From Streptomyces sp. RerS4 (GTDB lineage: Bacteria > Actinomycetota > Actinomycetes > Streptomycetales > Streptomycetaceae), in the NCBI RefSeq assembly GCF_023515955.1, contig NZ_CP097322.1:5194501-5258500 (forward strand): a DNA stretch of 64,000 nucleotides, given 5' to 3'. Below the pieces are notes generated by a model. That model searched no databases. It saw only the letters and a program-made list of their open reading frames with translations, and had not been told where the DNA came from. Below are positions 1 to 9,145 of the stretch, piece after piece. A program made the translations under genes and the position numbers. Positions within the stretch are counted from its first letter, which is position 1. Each line of letters opens with the position of its first letter.

Positions 1-168
1 CGCCGTCTCGTAGCGCACCTCACCGACGGTGAAGGGGGCCGGCCACCACTGGCTGAGGCAGCTCGGGCCGAGCCTGCCGTCGTGCCGCGGCCGGTGGCCC
101 CAGAAGGGCAGGAACTTCACCCGCTCACCCCGGCTGACCTGCTCGATCAAGGTGTCGATCATCTCCAT
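1..168 (-). CDS. NADAR-domain protein (N-terminal part, cut by window edge)
   Basis: The reading frame runs off the window, so only about the first 56 residues are visible. After a short helical start (MEMIDTLIEQV) the protein contains FLPFWGHRP, then SCLSQWWPAPF and a following RYETA. This series is typical of the start of NADAR (YbiA-like) proteins, which hydrolyse N-glycosidic bonds of riboflavin intermediates or ADP-ribosyl groups. The family assignment rests on this motif pattern; the substrate is not predictable. ATG at 168 or 162 are both possible, and in-frame GTG codons lie further upstream. It is divergent from the polyamine operon, with about 180 bases between. Confidence 0.7.
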   Translation of the reverse strand, partial: MEMIDTLIEQVSRGERVKFLPFWGHRPRHDGRLGPSCLSQWWPAPFTVGEVRYETA

Positions 169-350
169 GCACGCGAGTCTGGCAGCCACCACTGACACTT
201 CGTACGGGATTCCGGTCGTCCCTCGACATATGGTCGACCGATTCCGTCGCGTAATCAAAAGGCAACAACGGAATCCCTTGGCGGAGAACCATGCCTCTGC
301 CAGGATCGGCACTCAATTCGAGCTGTAGCTACGGAGAGCGTGAGAGCGTG

Positions 351-1868
351 ATGGGCAACCGCTTCCAGGTCAAGGACCGCTTCGCAGACGGCGCGCAGTA
401 CATCGACGGACGGCTGCGGCCGGGCACCTCGGGCCGCTCGCACACCGTCATCGACCCCGCCACCGGCGAGGCGGTCCTCACCTACGAACTGGCCGGCGCG
501 GCCGACGTGGACGCGGCCGTCGCCGCCGCCGCGCGGGCCTTCCCGGGCTGGTCGGCCGCCACCCCCGGGGAGCGGTCGGACGCCCTGCACCGGCTGGCCG
601 CCGTACTGGCCGAGCAGGCGGACGACTTCGCGTACGCCGAGTCCCTCCAGTGCGGCAAGCCGCTGAAGTTGACGACGGAGTTCGACGTCCCGGGCACCAT
701 CGACAACACGGCCTTCTTCGCGGGCGCGGCCCGTCACCTCCAGGGCCAGGCGGCCGGCGAGTACAGCGGGGACCACACCTCCTACGTACGCCGCGAGGCG
801 ATCGGGGTCGTCGGCTCCATCGCCCCCTGGAACTACCCGCTCCAGATGGCCGCCTGGAAGATCCTCCCGGCCGTCGCCGCCGGCAACACGATCGTGCTGA
901 AGCCGGCCGAACTGACCCCGCTGACCTCTCTGATGTTCGCCCAGGCGGCCACCGAGGCGGGCCTGCCCGACGGCGTGATCAACATCGTCACCGGCGCCGG
1001 ACGCGAGGCGGGCGAGCACCTGGTCGCCCACCCCGACGTGGTCATGACCTCCTTCACCGGTTCCACGGCGGTCGGCAAGCGGGTCGCCGAGATCGCCACC
1101 GCCACCGTCAAGCGCCTCCACCTGGAGCTCGGCGGCAAGGCGCCGTTCGTCGTCTTCGACGACGCCGACCTGGAGGCGGCGGCCCACGGCGCCGTGGCCG
1201 GCTCCCTCATCAACACCGGGCAGGACTGCACGGCCGCCACCCGCGCCTACGTCCAGCGGCCCCTGCACGACGCGTTCGTCGCCCGGGTCGCCGAGCTGAT
1301 GGAGACCGTCCGCGTCGGCGACCCCTTCGCGTCCGACACCGACCTCGGCCCGCTGGTCTCGCACGCCCAGCGCGACCGGGTCGCCGGCTTCGTCGAGCGG
1401 GCCCGCGCGTACGCCACCGTCGTCACCGGCGGCGAGATCCCCGGTGGCGATCGGGCGGCGGGCGCCTACTACCGGCCCACCCTCATCGCCGGCGCCGCGC
1501 AGGACAGCGAGGTCGTCCAGTCCGAGATCTTCGGGCCGGTCCTGGTCGTGCTGCCCTTCGACACCGACGACGAGGGCCTAGCGCTGGCCAACGACACCCC
1601 GTACGGGCTCGCCGCGTCCGCCTGGACGCGCGACCTCTACCGGGCGAATCGCGCCACCCGCGAGCTGAAGGCCGGCTGCGTGTGGGTCAACGACCACATC
1701 CCGATCATCAGCGAGATGCCGCACGGCGGCTACAAGGCGAGTGGGTTCGGCAAGGATATGAGCGCCTACTCATTCGAGGAGTACACGCAGGTCAAGCATG
1801 TGATGTTCGACAATACTGCGGTCGCCGCGAAGGATTGGCACCGCACGATCTTCGGGGACCGCACCTGA
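351..1868 (+). CDS. Aminoaldehyde dehydrogenase (gamma-aminobutyraldehyde dehydrogenase type)
   Basis: A 505-residue NAD(P)-dependent aldehyde dehydrogenase of full family length. The general base is Glu259 in LELGGK and the nucleophile is Cys293 in NTGQDC, spaced 34 residues apart as usual. APWNYP and FTGSTAVGK of the cofactor-binding region are also present. It opens an operon with a polyamine ABC transporter and an FAD amine oxidase, so the likely substrate is 4-aminobutanal or gamma-glutamyl-aminobutanal, giving GABA or its conjugate in the cytoplasm. That substrate is inferred from context and from similarity to PatD/PuuC enzymes. ATG 351 follows a GGAGAG sequence at 332 and matches the normal N-terminus; an in-frame start at 291 is less likely. 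Confidence 0.88.
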   Translation: MGNRFQVKDRFADGAQYIDGRLRPGTSGRSHTVIDPATGEAVLTYELAGAADVDAAVAAAARAFPGWSAATPGERSDALHRLAAVLAEQADDFAYAESLQCGKPLKLTTEFDVPGTIDNTAFFAGAARHLQGQAAGEYSGDHTSYVRREAIGVVGSIAPWNYPLQMAAWKILPAVAAGNTIVLKPAELTPLTSLMFAQAATEAGLPDGVINIVTGAGREAGEHLVAHPDVVMTSFTGSTAVGKRVAEIATATVKRLHLELGGKAPFVVFDDADLEAAAHGAVAGSLINTGQDCTAATRAYVQRPLHDAFVARVAELMETVRVGDPFASDTDLGPLVSHAQRDRVAGFVERARAYATVVTGGEIPGGDRAAGAYYRPTLIAGAAQDSEVVQSEIFGPVLVVLPFDTDDEGLALANDTPYGLAASAWTRDLYRANRATRELKAGCVWVNDHIPIISEMPHGGYKASGFGKDMSAYSFEEYTQVKHVMFDNTAVAAKDWHRTIFGDRT

Positions 1869-1938
1869 CCGCACGTGGCTCGCGCCGCGTGGCCGAATCC
1901 CGCCTGACCAGCGGCCACCTCCCGAAAGGGCACAGCTC

Positions 1939-3189
1939 ATGGAGCAGTTCGAGCCCGGCAGCCTGTCGGCGCCGCAGCTCGCCGCGATGCGGCGCAGCCT
2001 CACCAACGGGCGCGGGGCCCTCACCCGCCGCTCCCTCCTGCGCGCCTCCGGCCTCGGAGCGCTCACCCTCGGAGGCCTGTCCTCCCTCACCGCCTGCGGG
2101 ATCCCGCCCGCCAAGCGCGAGGGCGGACGGGCGGTCGCCTCCGACGACCACTCGGAGCGGGAGAAGCAGATCGTCTTCTCCAACTGGACCGAGTACATGG
2201 ACACCGGCGACGACGAGAAGTCCCGTCCCACGCTGGAGGAGTTCACCAAGCGGACCGGCATCGAGGTCAAGTACACCGAGGACATCAACGACAACGTCGA
2301 GTTCTTCGGGAAGATCCGCCCGCAGCTCGCGGCCGGCCAGGACACCGGCCGCGACCTGATCGTCGTCACCGACTGGCTCGCGGCCCGCATCATCCGGCTC
2401 GGCTGGGCGCAGCCGCTGGACGCCTCCCGCCTGCCGCACGCCTACGCCAACCTCTCCCCCCAGTTCCGCAGCCCCGACTGGGACCCGGGCCGCGTCCACA
2501 GCTACCCGTGGACCGGCATCTCCACCGTCATCGCCTACAACGAGAAGGCCACCGGCGGCCGGAAGGTCGACTCCGTCACCCAACTCCTCGACGACCCCAC
2601 CCTCAAGGGCCGCGTCGGCTTCCTGACGGAGATGCGCGACAGCGTCGGCATGACCCTCCTCGACCAGGGCAAGGACCCGGCGAGCTTCACCACCGCCGAC
2701 TTCGACGGGGCCATCGGCCGCCTCCAGAAGGGCGTGGACACCCAGCAGATCCGCCGCTTCACCGGCAACGACTACACCGCCGACCTCGACAAGGGCGACC
2801 TCGCGGCCTGCCTCGCCTGGGCGGGCGACGTCATCCAGCTCCAGGCCGGCAACCCCGACATCAAGTACGTCATTCCGGCGGCCGGGTACATCACCTCCAG
2901 CGACAACGTGCTGGTCCCCGCCAGTGCCCGGCACAAGGCCAACGCCGAGAAGCTCATCGACTACTACTACGAGCTTCCCGTCGCCGCCCAACTGGCGGCG
3001 TTCATCAGCTACGTCTGCCCCGTCGAGGGCGTCAAGGACGAGCTCGCGAAGATCGATCCCGCGCTCGCGGACAACCCGCTGATCGTCCCGGACAAGGCGA
3101 TGACCGCCAAGTCCCGCGCCTTCCGCTCCCTCAGCAGCGAGGAAGAGACGGCGTACGAGGAGAAGTTCGCCAAGCTCATCGGAGCCTGA
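1939..3189 (+). CDS. Polyamine ABC transporter substrate-binding lipoprotein (PotD/PotF family)
   Basis: A 416-residue extracellular solute-binding protein. The N-terminus carries a twin-arginine stretch (TRRSLLRASG, residues 29-38), a hydrophobic segment and a lipobox LTAC ending at Cys53, so export and lipid anchoring are expected. The mature part begins with VFSNWTEYMD, the beta-strand and aromatic box typical of spermidine/putrescine-binding proteins, and continues with DLIVVTDW and later SDNVLVP. It sits between the aldehyde dehydrogenase and the ATPase and permeases of the same system. Spermidine/putrescine-type ligands are inferred from the family; the exact ligand cannot be read from sequence. 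Confidence 0.9.
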   Translation: MEQFEPGSLSAPQLAAMRRSLTNGRGALTRRSLLRASGLGALTLGGLSSLTACGIPPAKREGGRAVASDDHSEREKQIVFSNWTEYMDTGDDEKSRPTLEEFTKRTGIEVKYTEDINDNVEFFGKIRPQLAAGQDTGRDLIVVTDWLAARIIRLGWAQPLDASRLPHAYANLSPQFRSPDWDPGRVHSYPWTGISTVIAYNEKATGGRKVDSVTQLLDDPTLKGRVGFLTEMRDSVGMTLLDQGKDPASFTTADFDGAIGRLQKGVDTQQIRRFTGNDYTADLDKGDLAACLAWAGDVIQLQAGNPDIKYVIPAAGYITSSDNVLVPASARHKANAEKLIDYYYELPVAAQLAAFISYVCPVEGVKDELAKIDPALADNPLIVPDKAMTAKSRAFRSLSSEEETAYEEKFAKLIGA

Positions 3190-3284
3190 CGGGACCCCGC
3201 GACGCCGCACGGCGCCCGGCCCGCACCCGCCGGGCCCCGTCCCCCTTCCCCCTTCCGCCGACACACCACTGAAGGCCCAGGCCC

Positions 3285-4433
3285 ATGACTGACAAGACCG
3301 CGAGCGGGGACGTCCGCCTCGCCGGGATCAGCAAGCACTACGGCTCCTTCACCGCAGTGCACCCGCTCGACCTCACCATCCCCCAGGGCTCCTTCTTCGC
3401 CCTGCTCGGCGCCTCGGGCTGCGGGAAGACCACCACCCTGCGCATGATCGCCGGCCTGGAGGAGCCCTCCACCGGCACGGTCAGCCTCGGCGAGCGCGAG
3501 GTCACGCACCTGCCGCCGTACAAGCGCCCGGTCAACACCGTCTTCCAGAGCTACGCGCTGTTCCCGCACCTGAACATCTTCGAGAACATCGCCTTCGGCC
3601 TGCGCCGCCGCGGCATCAAGTCCGTCAAGAAGCAGGTCGACGACATGCTGGACCTCGTCCAGCTCGGCCAGTTCGCGCAGCGCAAGCCGCACCAGCTCTC
3701 CGGGGGCCAGCAGCAGCGCGTCGCCGTCGCCCGCGCCCTGATCAACCACCCCCAGGTGCTGCTCCTCGACGAGCCGCTGGGCGCCCTCGACCTCAAGCTG
3801 CGCCGGCAGATGCAGCTGGAGCTGAAGCGGATCCAGACCGAGGTCGGCATCACCTTCGTGCACGTCACGCACGACCAGGAGGAGGCCATGACCATGGCCG
3901 ACACGGTCGCCGTGATGAACGGCGGTCGCGTCGAGCAACTGGGCGCCCCCGCCGAGCTGTACGAGAACCCGCGCACCACCTTCGTCGCGAACTTCCTCGG
4001 CACCTCCAACCTCATCCAGGCCTCCGTCGAGTCCGCCGGCGACGAGGTCGTGGTGTCGGCGGCCGGTACGCGGCTGCGGCTGCCCGGCGCCCGGTGTTCG
4101 ACCACCCCGCGGGCCGGCGGGAGCCTGCTGGTCGGCGTCCGCCCGGAGAAGATATCCCTGGTCGCGGCCGACGAGGCGCACACCGTCGCCGCCGACCGCA
4201 ATCAGGTCACCGGCCGGATCGTCGCCTCCTCCTTCATCGGCGTCTCCACCCAGTTCGTGATCGACAGCCCGGCCTGCCCGGAGCTCGAGGTCTACGTCCA
4301 GAACATCGAGCGCGACGCGCGTCTGGTCCCCGGCGCCGAGGTGGTCCTCCACTGGAACCCGGAGCACAGCTTCGGTCTCGACGCGGCGCAGGACATCGAG
4401 GCGGGCATCGAGACCGTCGAGGAGAGCGCGTGA
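3285..4433 (+). CDS. Polyamine ABC transporter ATP-binding protein (PotA family)
   Basis: A 382-residue importer ATPase. Walker A is GASGCGKTT at residues 42-50, the ABC signature LSGGQQQR at 138-145 and Walker B VLLLDEP at 158-164, followed by the H-loop region FVHVTHDQEEA. The last third after about residue 240 is a TOBE-type regulatory domain, normal for PotA/MalK-like subunits. It powers the two permeases that follow. Its stop overlaps the GTG start of the next gene by four bases (GTGA), which indicates translational coupling. The start ATG 3285 gives an N-terminus of normal length. Confidence 0.93.
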   Translation: MTDKTASGDVRLAGISKHYGSFTAVHPLDLTIPQGSFFALLGASGCGKTTTLRMIAGLEEPSTGTVSLGEREVTHLPPYKRPVNTVFQSYALFPHLNIFENIAFGLRRRGIKSVKKQVDDMLDLVQLGQFAQRKPHQLSGGQQQRVAVARALINHPQVLLLDEPLGALDLKLRRQMQLELKRIQTEVGITFVHVTHDQEEAMTMADTVAVMNGGRVEQLGAPAELYENPRTTFVANFLGTSNLIQASVESAGDEVVVSAAGTRLRLPGARCSTTPRAGGSLLVGVRPEKISLVAADEAHTVAADRNQVTGRIVASSFIGVSTQFVIDSPACPELEVYVQNIERDARLVPGAEVVLHWNPEHSFGLDAAQDIEAGIETVEESA

Positions 4434-5359
4434 CCGCCACCGTCGCGCCCCCGCAGGCGCCCGCCCCCGCCCCGCCCCCGGTGCACAAGCCCTCGACGCG
4501 CAAGCGCCTGGTGCCGTACTGGCTGCTGCTCCCCGGCATCCTGTGGCTGCTCGTCTTCTTCGTGCTGCCGATGATCTACCAGGCCTCCACCTCGGTGCAG
4601 ACCGGCTCGCTCGAAGAGGGCTTCGAGGTCACCTGGCACTTCGCCACCTACTGGGACGCCTTCACCGAGTACTACCCGCAGTTCCTGCGCTCCCTGCTCT
4701 ACGCGGGCACCGCGACCGCGCTGTGCCTGCTGCTCGGCTACCCGCTGGCCTACCTGATCGCCTTCAAGGCCGGCCGGTGGCGCAACCTGCTGCTGATCCT
4801 CGTCATCGCCCCCTTCTTCACCAGCTTCCTGATCCGCACCCTGGCCTGGAAGACGATCCTGGCCGACGGCGGACCGGTCGTCGGCGCCCTCAACGCGGTC
4901 GGCTTCCTCGACGTCACCGGCTGGCTCGGCATGACCGAGGGCGACCGCGTCCTCGCCACCCCCCTGGCGGTGGTGTGCGGTCTGACGTACAACTTCCTCC
5001 CCTTCATGATCCTGCCGCTCTACACCTCGTTGGAGCGCATCGACACCCGCCTCCACGAGGCCGCCGGCGACCTCTACGCCCGCCCCGCCACGGTGTTCCG
5101 GAAGGTGACCTTCCCGCTCTCGATGCCGGGCGTGGTCTCGGGCACGCTGCTGACCTTCATCCCGGCCAGCGGCGACTACGTCAACGCGGAGCTGCTCGGC
5201 TCCACGGACACCCGGATGATCGGCAACGTCATCCAGTCGCAGTACCTGCGCATCCTCGACTACCCGACGGCCGCCGCGCTGTCCTTCATCCTCATGGCCA
5301 TCGTCCTGATCATGGTCACCATCTACATCCGCCGAGCGGGGACGGAGGACCTGGTCTGA
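4430..5359 (+). CDS. Polyamine ABC transporter permease (PotB family)
   Basis: A 309-residue membrane protein. After a proline-rich cytoplasmic N-terminus of about 25 residues comes the first membrane helix (YWLLLPGILWLLVFFVLP), and several more follow. The coupling-helix EAA motif is seen as EAAGDLYARPATVFRKV. It forms the membrane channel together with the next gene. The GTG start at 4430 overlaps the stop of the ATPase gene in a GTGA arrangement. The open frame extends upstream into the ATPase gene but has no coding character there. The family is clear; the ligand is inferred from neighbours. Confidence 0.9.
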   Translation: MTATVAPPQAPAPAPPPVHKPSTRKRLVPYWLLLPGILWLLVFFVLPMIYQASTSVQTGSLEEGFEVTWHFATYWDAFTEYYPQFLRSLLYAGTATALCLLLGYPLAYLIAFKAGRWRNLLLILVIAPFFTSFLIRTLAWKTILADGGPVVGALNAVGFLDVTGWLGMTEGDRVLATPLAVVCGLTYNFLPFMILPLYTSLERIDTRLHEAAGDLYARPATVFRKVTFPLSMPGVVSGTLLTFIPASGDYVNAELLGSTDTRMIGNVIQSQYLRILDYPTAAALSFILMAIVLIMVTIYIRRAGTEDLV

Positions 5360-6168
5360 TGAACAAGCCCCTCGGCTGGCTGCGCCGCAACCTCGTCGTC
5401 ATCGCGGGTCTGGGCACGCTCGCGTACCTGATCCTGCCGAACGTCGTGGTGACGGTCTTCTCCTTCAACAACCCCAGCGGTCGGTTCAACTACGCCTGGC
5501 AGGAGTTCTCGCTCGACGCCTGGAAGGACCCCTGCGGGGTCGCCGACCTGTGCGGATCGCTCGCGCTGTCCCTCCAGATCGCCCTGTGGGCCACCATCGG
5601 CGCCACCGCCCTCGGCACCGCCATCGCCTTCGCGCTGGTGCGCTACCGCTTCCGGGCGCGCGGCGCGGTCAACTCGTTGATCTTCCTGCCGATGGCCATG
5701 CCCGAGATCGTGATGGCCGCCTCGCTGCTCGCCCTGTTCCTCAACATGGGCATCCAGCTCGGCTTCTGGACGATCCTGATCGCGCACGTGATGTTCTGCC
5801 TCAGCTTCGTCGTCGCCGCCGTCAAGGCGCGCGTCCTGTCGATGGACCCGAGGCTGGAGGAGGCCGCCCGCGACCTCTACGCGGGCCCCGTGCAGACCTT
5901 CCTGCGCGTGACCCTGCCGATCGCCGCCCCTGGAATCGCGGCGGGCGCCCTGCTGTCGTTCGCGCTGTCGTTCGACGACTTCATCATCACCAACTTCAAC
6001 TCGGGCAACACCGTCACCTTCCCCATGTTCGTGTGGGGCTCGGCCCAGCGCGGTACGCCTGTACAGATCAACGTCATCGGCACGGCGATGTTCGTCATCG
6101 CGGTGCTGGTGGTCCTCGCCGGCCAGATGGTCGGCAACCGCCGCAAGAAGGCACGACCGAAGCAGTAA
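5359..6168 (+). CDS. Polyamine ABC transporter permease (PotC family)
   Basis: A 269-residue second permease with about six membrane helices and the EAA-loop motif EEAARDLYAGPVQTF. SFDDFIITNFN near the C-terminus is typical of PotC-type subunits. The ATG overlaps the stop of the first permease by one base (TGATG), so the two are translated together. It ends in a short basic tail (NRRKKARPKQ). With the binding protein, ATPase and PotB-like subunit it completes one importer. Confidence 0.9.
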   Translation: MNKPLGWLRRNLVVIAGLGTLAYLILPNVVVTVFSFNNPSGRFNYAWQEFSLDAWKDPCGVADLCGSLALSLQIALWATIGATALGTAIAFALVRYRFRARGAVNSLIFLPMAMPEIVMAASLLALFLNMGIQLGFWTILIAHVMFCLSFVVAAVKARVLSMDPRLEEAARDLYAGPVQTFLRVTLPIAAPGIAAGALLSFALSFDDFIITNFNSGNTVTFPMFVWGSAQRGTPVQINVIGTAMFVIAVLVVLAGQMVGNRRKKARPKQ

Positions 6169-6204
6169 GAACAGTAAGAACAGTTCCGTAGGGAGTTGGA
6201 AGCC

Positions 6205-7623
6205 ATGGCCCCAGTCGCCATGCGTAGTGTTGCGAATTCACTTTCCGAAGCGAAGCCGGTCTCGTACTGGCTGGACGACCCCGGCAAGCCCGCCGCCGAG
6301 CCGGCGCTCACCGCCAACGAGCGCTGCGACCTCCTCGTCATCGGCGGCGGCTACAGCGGGCTCTGGACCGCGCTCATCGCCAAGGAGCGTGATCCCGGCC
6401 GGGACGTGGTCCTGATCGAGAGCAAGGAGGCGGGCTGGGCCGCCTCCGGCCGCAACGGCGGATTCTGCGCCGCCTCCCTCACCCACGGCCTCGCCAACGG
6501 CCTGGCCCGCTGGCCGGGCGAGCTGGCGAAGCTGGAGGAGATGGGCGCCCGCAACCTCGACGAGATCGAGGCCGCGATCGCCCGCTACGGCATCGACTGC
6601 GACTTCGAGCGCACCGGCGAGATCGACGTCGCCACCGAACCCCACCAGGTCGAGGAACTGCGCGAACTCCACGAGGAGGCGCGCCGGCTCGGCCTCGCCG
6701 ACGGCTCCGAATGGCTCGACCGCGACGCGCTGCGCGCCGAGATCGACTCCCCGACCTTCCTCGCCGGCCTCTGGGACCGCGACGGCGTCGCCATGCTCAA
6801 CCCGGCCAGGCTGGCCTGGGGCCTCAAGCGGGCCTGCCTGGACCTCGGCGTACGCGTCTACGAGAACACGCGAGGCCTGAAGATGACCTCGGCCGGCTCC
6901 GGGATGACCGTGCAGACCCCGTACGGGGTCATCGTCGCCCGCCGCGTCGCGCTCGGCACCAACATCTTCCCCTCGCTGGTCAAGCGGATCCGCCCCTTCA
7001 CCGTGCCCGTCTACGACTACGCGCTGATGACCGAGCCGCTGACGCCCGAGCAGCTCGACTCCATCGGCTGGAAGAACCGCCAGGGGCTCGGCGACAGCGC
7101 CAACCAGTTCCACTACTTCCGCATCACCCCCGACCACCGCATCCTGTGGGGCGGCTACGACGCGATCTATCCCTACCGGGGCAGGCTCGACTCCGAGTAC
7201 GACCACCGCCCCGAGACCTACCTGAAGCTGGCGGAACACTTCTTCACCGCGTTCCCGCAGCTGGAGGGGCTGGGGTTCAGCCACGCCTGGGGCGGGGCCA
7301 TCGACACGTGCTCGCGCTTCTCGGCGTTCTTCGGCACCGCCCACTCCGGGAAGGTGGCCTACGCCGCCGGCTACACCGGCCTCGGCGTCGGCGCCACCCG
7401 CTTCGGGGCCGAGGTCATGCTCGACCTGCTCGACGGGGTGCGCAGCGAGCGCACGCGGCTGGAGATGGTGCGCAGCAAGCCGATGCCGTTCCCGCCGGAG
7501 CCCTTCGCCTGGACCGGGATCACCCTCACGAAGTGGTCGCTGGCCCGCGCCGACACCCACGGCGGACGCCGCAACCTGTGGCTGCGCACCCTGGACCGCC
7601 TCGGCCTCGGCTTCGACAGCTGA
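6205..7623 (+). CDS. FAD-dependent amine oxidase (DAO family, PuuB/gamma-glutamylputrescine oxidase-like)
   Basis: A 472-residue flavoprotein of the D-amino-acid oxidase (DAO) fold. The dinucleotide-binding motif VIGGGYSGLW lies near residues 45-54, preceded by a short extension containing SYWLDD, which is common in PuuB/OrdL-type oxidases. ASGRNGGF and the C-terminal AAGYTGLGVGATRFG are further flavin-contact regions. It probably oxidises putrescine or gamma-glutamylputrescine to the aldehyde that the first gene of the operon then oxidises. That role is inferred from family and operon. ATG 6205 has GGGAG nine bases upstream; an in-frame TTG at 6196 is less likely. No puuA-like ligase is in the window. 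Confidence 0.85.
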   Translation: MAPVAMRSVANSLSEAKPVSYWLDDPGKPAAEPALTANERCDLLVIGGGYSGLWTALIAKERDPGRDVVLIESKEAGWAASGRNGGFCAASLTHGLANGLARWPGELAKLEEMGARNLDEIEAAIARYGIDCDFERTGEIDVATEPHQVEELRELHEEARRLGLADGSEWLDRDALRAEIDSPTFLAGLWDRDGVAMLNPARLAWGLKRACLDLGVRVYENTRGLKMTSAGSGMTVQTPYGVIVARRVALGTNIFPSLVKRIRPFTVPVYDYALMTEPLTPEQLDSIGWKNRQGLGDSANQFHYFRITPDHRILWGGYDAIYPYRGRLDSEYDHRPETYLKLAEHFFTAFPQLEGLGFSHAWGGAIDTCSRFSAFFGTAHSGKVAYAAGYTGLGVGATRFGAEVMLDLLDGVRSERTRLEMVRSKPMPFPPEPFAWTGITLTKWSLARADTHGGRRNLWLRTLDRLGLGFDS

Positions 7624-7656
7624 CTCGGCTTCGACGGCTGACTCGGCTTCGACAGC
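7606..7656 (+). repeat. Three tandem 18-bp copies across a stop codon
   Basis: The unit CTCGGCTTCGACAGCTGA occurs at 7606-7623, 7624-7641 (one change) and 7642-7656 (partial last copy). The first copy encodes the last five residues (LGFDS) and stop of the amine oxidase, so the duplication also creates further in-frame stops just downstream. It is a small local tandem duplication, with no sign of another function. Confidence 0.8.
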
Positions 7657-7826
7657 TGGGAGGTGTCCTCGGGTGACCCCGTCGCGCCCCCGGCGCACTT
7701 CGGGGCGCCGCCCCGCGACCCGGTTCACCTCGATGGCGTAAGGCAAGTCGCGTCATAGCCCCGCCCGGCCCCGCTCTCTCCCGGTGAGACACCCCTCATC
7801 GACACGAGACGAACGGAGGCCGGGCG

Positions 7827-8291
7827 ATGACGTTCCCGGAGGCCAAGGCCGCGGTGGAATGGCTGGTATCGGTGGCGCCGGATCCCGACGCCTGCCGGTG
7901 GGCATGGGAGCGCAACCCCCTCGGCGTGACGCTGCTGCCCGCCGGGCGGCGTTGGGACGTGCTGATCCTGCCGGGCCGGCTCGGGCTGGCCACCCTCGAC
8001 GTGCTGAACCGCCTCCCGGAGGCGCCCGGCCCGGTCCTCGGCGACTTCGGCGACTCCCGGCTGGGCTTCCTCGTACCCCCCGGCACGGCCTCCCACTGGA
8101 TCGGCACGGGCGTACGGGGAGCCGGGCGCGGGACCTGGATCGTGATCCCGTACCCCGGCCGGGCGACGGGCGGGGTCCGCTGGCTGGTCGTCCCGGACGG
8201 GCGCGGGACCCTCACCGACCCGGCGGCGCTGGAGCTCGCGATGCACGAGGCGGCGCCGCGCGTCCGGGAGGCGGAGGGTCACACCCCTTGA
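7827..8291 (+). CDS. Conserved actinobacterial protein of unknown function (primase/polymerase-like fragment?)
   Basis: A 154-residue soluble protein with normal codon use and a GGAGG sequence just upstream of ATG 7827. It contains WDVLILPG, LGFLVPPGTA, GTWIVIPYPG and a C-terminal TDPAALELAMHEAA. The VPPGTA and WIV-PYP spacing resembles the N-terminal part of bifunctional DNA primase/polymerase proteins annotated in Streptomyces. The resemblance is weak and no catalytic acidic pair is evident, so I assign no function. It stands alone between the polyamine operon and the chitinase relic. Confidence 0.7.
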   Translation: MTFPEAKAAVEWLVSVAPDPDACRWAWERNPLGVTLLPAGRRWDVLILPGRLGLATLDVLNRLPEAPGPVLGDFGDSRLGFLVPPGTASHWIGTGVRGAGRGTWIVIPYPGRATGGVRWLVVPDGRGTLTDPAALELAMHEAAPRVREAEGHTP

Positions 8292-8377
8292 CAACCGGAT
8301 TGGTCTGGACCATGTGGGGCGCCGCCGCCCCCTCACCGGCGGCCTGGCTCCATCCCCCCCATGTTCCGGAGGCAGTC

Positions 8378-9145
8378 GTGCGCAAAGCCACGTCCCTCCT
8401 CGCGGCCGTTGCCCTCGCGGCGGCCGCACTCCTCTCCGCCGGCCCCCCGGCCGGCGCGGCCGACGCCGACCTCGCCCGCAACGGCGGCTTCGAAGCCGGC
8501 CTCTACGGCTGGAGCTGCTCGGGCGGCAGCGGAACCGTCGTCGCCGCCCCCGTCCACGGCGGCGCCGCCGCCCCAGCCTCCGGCCACCCCCACCGGCCTC
8601 ACGGCGTCCGGCGCCACGGCGAGCAGCGTCGACCTCTCCTGGACGGCGGCCTCGGGCGCCACCTCGTACCGGGTCCACCGCGACGGCGCCGCCCCCTGAC
8701 CGTCACCGGCACGTCGACGACCGTCACCGGGCTCGCCGCCTCCACCACGTACTCCTTCCGGGTCAGCGCAGTGAACGCGGCCGGCGAGTCCCCGAAGGGC
8801 GCCGCCGTCTTCGCGACCACGACCGACGGCGGCGGGAACCCCGGCGACCCCGACCACCCCGGGATGCCCGCCCACGCCCTCGTCGGCTACCTCCACGCGA
8901 CGGCTCCGGCTACGTCCGGATGGCCGACGTACCCGCCTCCTGAGACGTGATCGACCTGATCTCCGCCGTGAAGACCCTCTGACCCGACATGCTCCTCACC
9001 GGCTTCCCCCGTAGCCGGCAACGCCGCACTGCGGCACCCACCAGACCCACGGCACCTGGGCGGCGCTGCGCGGCCTGATGACCTGGTCGGTCAACCGGGA
9101 CCGGTTCGGCTCCTGAGAGTGCTCGAAGAACTTCGACCGCTGCCA
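8378..9145 (+). pseudogene. Relic of a secreted GH18 chitinase
   Basis: A GGAGG and GTG 8378 start a normal signal peptide (VRKATSLLAAVALAAAALLS), followed by a carbohydrate-binding-module start (NGGFEAGLYGWSCSGGSG). The frame is lost near 8570. An FN3 domain then appears in two further frames (LTASGATASSVDLSWTAAS, then TVTGLAASTTYSFRVSAVNA), with a shift near 8697. The catalytic domain begins with ALVGYLHA and, in another frame, SGYVRMADVPAS, where TGA at 8941 stands where Trp is expected before DVIDL. Only scraps remain after that: LISAVKTL, DMLLTGFP, and the domain end GTWAALRGLMTWSVN then KNFD, again with stops. Large internal deletions have removed most of the GH18 barrel, including the DxxDxDxE active-site strand. 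Confidence 0.85.

Noticed and set aside
255..1364. Long open frame antisense to the first aldehyde dehydrogenase
   Set aside because: High GC makes long antisense frames common. Its codon use is reversed and the sense gene has a full family match.
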